A program made the translations under genes and the position numbers. This document shows, piece by piece, positions 11,501-17,500 of a stretch of 22,066 nt of DNA. Position 1 is the stretch's first letter. Each line of letters opens with the position of its first letter. The DNA is from an uncultured Clostridia bacterium (GTDB lineage Bacteria > Bacillota > Clostridia > Christensenellales > UBA1242). A model generated the notes under the pieces. The model did not search any database, was not told the DNA's origin, and saw only the letters and a list, made by a program, of their open reading frames with translations. Location: the NCBI GenBank assembly GCA_934725795.1, contig CAKVCF010000002.1, forward strand, positions 1 to 22,066, written 5' to 3'.

Positions 11501-14500
11501 ACTTGTTGTAACGATATCTGTTACCGCTGTTCCGTTTTGATAAAGTTGAACTTTAACAGGAAGGTATGTAGGTGTTGTTTTAACTTTAACCACATTTTGA
11601 ACACAGTAGAAATCAACTGAGAATTTAGCGCCACTTGCAATTGAGCCAGGCACAGTAACTTTATTTATTTTCCTGTAATAACCTTCTCTTTCATTCAAAC
11701 CAATTGAAGCAAGTTGATACAACCTGGTAGATGTTGTTCCAGTGTAACTTGTGAACAAATTAGCAGTCAAATAAACATTTTTGCTTGTTTCATCTCCAGA
11801 TGCAGTAATTCCTCCTGCTTTTGCAGCAGCAATTATTGCCATTGGATGTTGTTGTGTATCATCACTCCAAGTGATTTGACTAGAAGCATTAGGGTACATG
11901 TAAGGTTTGGTATACCCTTCTGGAGTTTCTATTGTAGGGTTATGAATATAACCATTTGAGAAATTAACGGTGTAGTAATTTACTGTGGTTACCATTACGT
12001 TGATTATATTAGATACTTCAAGCATTGCACAAGGCACTTCTGTCAAATTGTATTGTGAAACAGGTGCCATTATAAAGTATTTACCAACAGGCAAACGTCT
12101 GAATACCACATTGCCTGCTCCAACAGAAGCTGGAGCAACAACTGTACCATATGTGGCTGAAGTTGTATCATTTTGAACTGTGGTATTATTGTCAAAATAA
12201 CGCAAAGTCATAAATGTGCCACGCGCTGTGCCTGTGCTGCTTACAGCATTATAACTTGTAATGCTAGACCAACTGCTATCATTTAAATTAACAACAACAG
12301 AAAGTCCATTTTCCATCCAATTTGGTGTAAGAACTGTATCTTCACTTATAGATGCCCCAACAGACATTGTTGTGCTTGTTCCAGATTTTACCCAATAAGA
12401 TAAATAATAACCATCTGTTCTATATGATGTTGGCATTGTACCTGTAAGTTTTTCATTATAGAACAACACAATTCTAAACACTGCGTTGTAAGGATTTAAT
12501 GTATGATTGTATCCACTAGTTGATAAATTGCTTGTGTTTGATACACCATAACCACCAGCGTTGAATGTAAGATATGAACCACGAATAAGTGCATGTTCAT
12601 CACCTAATACTGTTTTTTCTGCAGGGTCCATATAATCATCATCTGTTGGATTTGTTACTTTTTCTTCTGTATCGAAAAGTCTGCTTGTCGATGTATGTGT
12701 TGTAATTGGAATTGTTGTTCCAAGATTATTTATTATTCTGCCTTGGCTAATATACAAAATTTTGTTGTTTGGACCAAAATTAAGCATGCCAGCAACATTT
12801 GCACCTGAAGAGAATGTAAAGCCATCTAAACTCAAAGTTTGCAATCCAGTACAATTATAGAACATATGTGAAAAGTTTGTTACTTTGCTTGTGTCAATGC
12901 TTGAACTGAATGCAACACTTTCCAAAGCATAACACTGAGTAAACATCCATGACATATCTGTCAATTTACCAGCGGTTTCACCAATTGTGTTAAGGCCTAT
13001 AATGGTCTTCAATTTAGAACATGACGTAAACATACTATAAGTTGTTGTAACATTAGAAAAATCAATATTCGAAATATCCAAACTTTCCAATGCAGAGCAA
13101 CTTCCAAACATATACGCTGCAGTTGTTACTGAACAACCAGCGGCAAAAGTAATTGACTTCAAGTTTGTACAACAATAGAATGCGTAACCAGCACTGATAT
13201 TTGTAAATGTTGTATTTGTAAAATCTAAACTTGTAAGAGAGCGACAATCTCCAAATGTATAATTCAATGAACTAACTACCGTAAATGGAATTTTAACACT
13301 TTGCAAAGATTGACAAGAATAGAATGTATACGCCATATTGACGGATGAAGTTACACCTGTTAAATATTCCATATTTACACTGGTTAATTTTTTACAATCA
13401 TGGAACATATGACTCACATTAGTAAGAGATGGCGAAATTGTAAATGGTCCACCAAATGTTACAGATGTCAATTCTGTACAATTATAAAATAATGAACCCA
13501 AAGATGTGCATCCAGATGTGTTAAGGTTGTTGAATACAACTGTTTTTAATGCTGTCCACCCTCTAAAGTAATTTGCTAAAGCTGAATACTTGATATTCAT
13601 ACCAAGCACAAATGCAAAGTTTGCTGTTGTACCTTGACGATAGATAGGAATGCCTGTTGAAAGGCGAAGCCCAGTATCTGTGTAGGTTGTTTGTCCATTA
13701 CTTTCTAATATTGCGTTATAATCCGCAATGGTTTTATATGTATCAAACCTTATACCAGTGATATCAGTTTCCCCTAAGCCGAACATGTTTCCCATTTCAC
13801 TAGCTAAAGTGCTTGATGAAACGAATGAACCATTAGTATACATTGCTGTAAGATTATTATTGGCTTTTATTGTAACATAATCACCAGGACTATAATATTT
13901 TTGAGCCTTGCGTGAATATGTTACTAAATCTTTACCAATTGTATAATCAACGTCTACCATCTTAGTATCATTTAATACCAGCATAACCTGTGTTGTTCCA
14001 CTTGGAATCGTAAATGATACAATCGCACCAGATATAGTATTTAGAAGTGTATTTGAAGAATTATACAACCTCACTTCGTAAATATATTGATCTTTAAAGA
14101 TAGTAGTGTCGTGTACTGTAACTGTCCAACTGTTCCCAGATGAATTAACAAAAGGGTAAGGTCCAACTACTGAGTAGTTTAATCTCCCAATATTATTCCA
14201 AAGCTGGTCTGTCGTCGTTGCTATTAATTCACTGCTCTTATAGTAAGTGCTTTCAGTAAATTTTGTCTGATTGCTTTTAAGTGCATTATCAAAAAGACTT
14301 TGTGAATCAATACCTTCATAAGTGTTTGATTTCCAACCAACAAATTCGTAACCTGTCTTTTGAGCAGGTGGCAAGTAACCAATCTCTTGGTTATATATTT
14401 CAGTTACAGTAACTTCTGGATTATAAGCCAATTTAAGTTTTGCAATATCGTCATAAGTATCACCTGAGCCATCTTTTCTGTAGCCCCACATAAAATAGTG

Positions 14501-17500
14501 AGTGCCAGTTTTAGCAACGGTATAACTAACAGTTTGTACCGAAGCACTTGATTTGCCCCTAAGCATTGCATGACAATTTGTAACTTGTGAAGCTGTGGTT
14601 TTGCTTGCAAAGGTGCTATAGGTCCAAGCTGATGAACCAGCACTGCTTACATCTGTATCCAATTTTCCAAATACAGCATAGTCAAAGTTATTTTCACCAT
14701 AACTGATAACATCAAAGTTAACAGTTTGATTTGCAAAAGTTGTTGTAAATGTATATTTATATAATGATAAACTGTTTTTGATACCCTTGTTGCCAACAAC
14801 GTAGTAACCATTTGAGTCTATTGTGTAAGCATAACTTGTTGCACTATTACTATTGCTTGCTGTTGTTGCAGTTGCAATCGCTTCATTTGAAGTGTTTTGA
14901 TGAATCCTTACCTTTGCACAATCTTTATAACTGCTGTTTGAACTATCTTTTCTAAAGCCCCACATGATATAGTGAAGCCCAGTTGTAGCAATTTCATAAA
15001 CAACTTGTTTTGTTGTGTTTGTTGTAGTATTGTTATCTGATTTACCTTTAAAGTTTGCAAATTGGTTTGCACTGTAACTATTCCAGTTCCAACCACCATC
15101 AGTCGCTGAACTGCTTACGTCTGTATCTAATTTTGCAAACACTGCAAAGTCATAGTTGGTTTCACCTGAATTGACAACGTCAAATATAACTGTAGTATTT
15201 GGTTTTGTTGTTCTAAATGAATATTTATAAAGCGCTAAAGAGTAGTTAACACCTTTGTTGCCGCTGACATAATATTCGCCTTCTCTAGTGAAAGCATAAG
15301 ATTTTGTTGTTCCACTTGTTACAGAAGTACTTTCGTTTCCCTTTGTATTAACCGCCACTACACTTGAAGTGGTTGCATTAGAGTAAGTGCCTGTACCTGG
15401 TGTAAACACTTTTGCCATCATATAATAACCATAGCCTAACCAATAATGGTCCCTAAGTGCGGTTGATGATATTTCATTGTCAGTTCCATAAAATGAATTT
15501 GGATTTTCAACTTGTACACCATCATATTTACCATTATTTACAATTGGTTTATCTCCACTTGCGGTTTGCTCAACATCATATTCACCATATTGCCAACCAA
15601 CATATATAAAGTGGCTACCAACCGTTGGAACATTATATGTGATTATTTTATTAGTTGCCGACCTTGTTAATAATTCATATTTACGAGTATCTCCAGCAAG
15701 CGAATTCATCCAATTGTGATCAACGTCCAAATAACCAAACATGCCATAACTTGTAACACCATCGGCTACATATGTTACAGAGAATGTTACAGCTTGATTT
15801 GGAACATAAGTTGTAAATGAAAGTTTTGAAATCTGCAATGTGTTATTGTATGTATTTGCAGCTTGCGCTCTTCTGTTTATAAGTGTACCACTAGAAAATG
15901 ATAAATCGTATGTTATACCAGATGGTTTTGTTGATGCAAAAGTTGTGTTTTCACCCAAAATTGTGCCACCGTTTGCATCCAAATACCCATAATGCCAAGT
16001 TTTATCAGTCCACTGAGCCCACAAATACACTGCGAATGGAGAATCTGACATACCTACTGTTGGTGTATAACTTGCACCATTTTTAATTATTGGCATCCCA
16101 GCAATTTCACCAGCACTTGTACCCAATCTCCAACCTGCGAAAACTTTTTCTGTAGGAGGTGTGTATGTATTAACGTTTAAAGTTACATTCGTATCGTATA
16201 CTCCAGTTGATAGTGTTGGCACATACATTGTTGTCTTTGTTTGATTTGACATTGAGCCAGAGCCACCATTAGCTTTAAAATAATAAGTTAATGTGCGCCT
16301 AACTGCTGCATGAAGTGTTGTTGCTGAACATGTATAAGGGAGTGATGTTGCAGTGGAAGAACCTGAACTAGCACGCAACACCCTATCACCATCAACCCAA
16401 CCATATGTTGTCCAGTCTGTTACGCCTTTAACCGTTGGAGTAGTTGTTGATGTAAATGCTGAAGATGATGCATTATACCATCCCATTGAAGTTCCATTAT
16501 AATTTGAAACTTGATATCTCCTAGCTATAGAACTATTATCTTCAAACGAGATTCGTCTAGCTACTGTAGCATAATAAGTTATATCATTCATGCCTATTTC
16601 AATATTTCTCATTGTTACAGGATTTAATAGGGTTGAGCCTGTACCATTAACTGTACTTATAGTTGTCGTTTTCGTAAAGTTTGTTATAACCCAACTATTA
16701 GCCAAACTTGAACTATATAAGTAGGTAGAACTTTTATTAACAATCTCATCTAGATAATATACTTGCCTTGAAAATGAATTAGCCCCATTTTTCCAAGTGT
16801 ATGTAATCGAACCAAAGCCCCAAGTATTATTTCCTCTGTCTGAAGCGGTATTTTCAACAAAATTACAGTGAGTTGTGTCAAGATTTTCAACAAAGTTCTC
16901 ACCCTGTCCTGATTCATCTCCACCTAACTCGCAATTAATACCCGCACCCACAACAGCCCTGTTGCCTGAAAACACATTTGAATATCCAAACGCTAATATA
17001 CTAGGATTATTGCTCGCATCAGCCGCTGATACATCTAAGCAAATGCCACCACCTTTTCCGCTGGCCACATTTTCCAAAAAGGTTGAAGCGCTAAAAGTAA
17101 GAGTCTCACCAGCTCCTGTCAAATCGTCATCTACAGCCACGCAATGCACACCGCCGCCCATAATAGCTTTGTTGTATGAAACATTACAAATAATACTTCC
17201 ATAGCACCCTTCTAGAGCCATTCCGCCGCCCCAACTATATTGACTACTGTAAATAGAATTGGTTACAATAGAAACATCAGCGCTTGTGGTTATACTATTT
17301 GACATATTGTTATTATATGCCATCTTGACACCACCAGAAATATTAAGTGTAGAGTATCTCGCATAAAGCCCAGCACCATTAACTGTATAGGTGTAACTTG
17401 AATCTACATAATAACCATTACAACTGATATTTATTGGTGTAGAAGGTGTTAAAGGTTTAATCGTACACGCAACAAAAGTTATAATTATGCCGCCGCCACC

